In this document: one piece after another, positions 63,913 to 64,000 of the stretch
How the letters are laid out: each line of letters starts with the position of its first letter
Numbering within the stretch: position 1 is the stretch's first letter
The notes under the pieces: model-generated
Told to the model about the DNA's origin: nothing
Databases searched by the model: none
The model's input: the letters and a program-made list of their open reading frames with translations, nothing else
Source of the DNA: Clostridiales bacterium
GTDB lineage: Bacteria > Bacillota > Clostridia > TANB77 > CAG-508
DNA: 64,000 nt
Assembly (NCBI GenBank): GCA_019417465.1
Contig: DXVF01000002.1
Location: forward strand, 1-64,000
Direction: 5' to 3'
Made by a program: the position numbers and the translations under genes

Positions 63913-64000
63913 ATGCCTATAATTTCACAATTTTATGGAATAATTATTAGAATCTATTTTAAGGACACTGAAAAGCATCACTTGGAGCATATACATGCAC
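63913..64000 (+). CDS. DUF4160 protein, cut by the window end
   Basis: ATG 63913, 7 bases after GGAGGTG. The 29 visible residues (ISQFYGIIIRIYF, then HHLEHIHA) fit the DUF4160 start, a short protein often paired with a DUF2442 partner in toxin-antitoxin-like settings. The rest lies outside the window. Confidence 0.8.
   Translation, partial: MPIISQFYGIIIRIYFKDTEKHHLEHIHA

Noticed and set aside
1..64000. CRISPR array
   Set aside because: No regularly spaced repeats or cas genes were seen in the window.
1..64000. Many antisense open frames of 60-150 codons opposite real genes
   Set aside because: They are low-complexity Leu/Phe/Tyr-rich shadows of AT-rich coding DNA without ribosome-binding sites or domains.

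Overview
The window is a very AT-rich stretch (roughly one quarter G+C by eye) of a Firmicutes, most likely clostridial, chromosome. The reasons are strong AGGAGG ribosome-binding sites, TTG and GTG starts, near-consensus promoters with extended -10 boxes, Tn4451-like mobilizable modules, a TagO-like priming enzyme and a rhamnose polysaccharide cluster.

Main observation: every in-frame CGG codon I could find in the AT-rich protein genes sits at a +1 frameshift. There are eight sites in eight genes: two serine recombinases, an XRE regulator, a DUF3846-like protein, a lytic transglycosylase, a GT-C membrane glycosyltransferase and two GT2 glycosyltransferases. In each, deleting the C of CGG restores one full-length protein and makes the next codon GGA (six) or GGT (two), a glycine expected at that place in the family. 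Roughly fifty other CGG trinucleotides in these genes lie in the other two phases and do no harm. This suggests that CGG is unassigned here and that ribosomes shift +1 on it and read the overlapping GGN as glycine. The only protein gene that uses CGG as plain arginine is a compositionally foreign gene at the left edge (262-1314). A short putative leader peptide (18947) also contains CGG.

Layout. 1-1380: foreign gene with its own promoter, leader hairpins and terminator. 1379-12226: two related mobilizable modules, all on the minus strand. Each has a short ORF, a large serine recombinase, an oriT-like hairpin region, a MobV relaxase and a small partner ORF. An MFS transporter and a GNAT acetyltransferase lie between them. 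12267-23185: an island inserted at the 3' end of tRNA-Leu(UAG), with 14-bp att repeats and CCGTGCA arm sites at both ends. It carries cargo enzymes, an XRE switch with divergent promoters, Xis, a tyrosine integrase with a nonsense codon and a third MobV relaxase. 23336-31930: a membrane protein, a large structured RNA candidate, an O-acetyltransferase, htpG, galE, a lytic transglycosylase and polA. 32354-36697: three overlapping GT-C membrane glycosyltransferases. 36938-41803: an unknown protein, an Mg2+ P-type ATPase and a QueH-GNAT fusion. 41809-63623: a long minus-strand cell-surface polysaccharide locus with TagO-like priming, RmlABCD for dTDP-rhamnose, many glycosyltransferases, a Wzy-like protein, Wzm/Wzt ABC export, a DUF2304/GT2 pair and an Alg13/Alg14-like pair, with ruvB and rpiA embedded. 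63913-64000: start of a DUF4160 gene.

All reading was by eye, without database searches. Counts are approximate and family names rest on recognised motifs.
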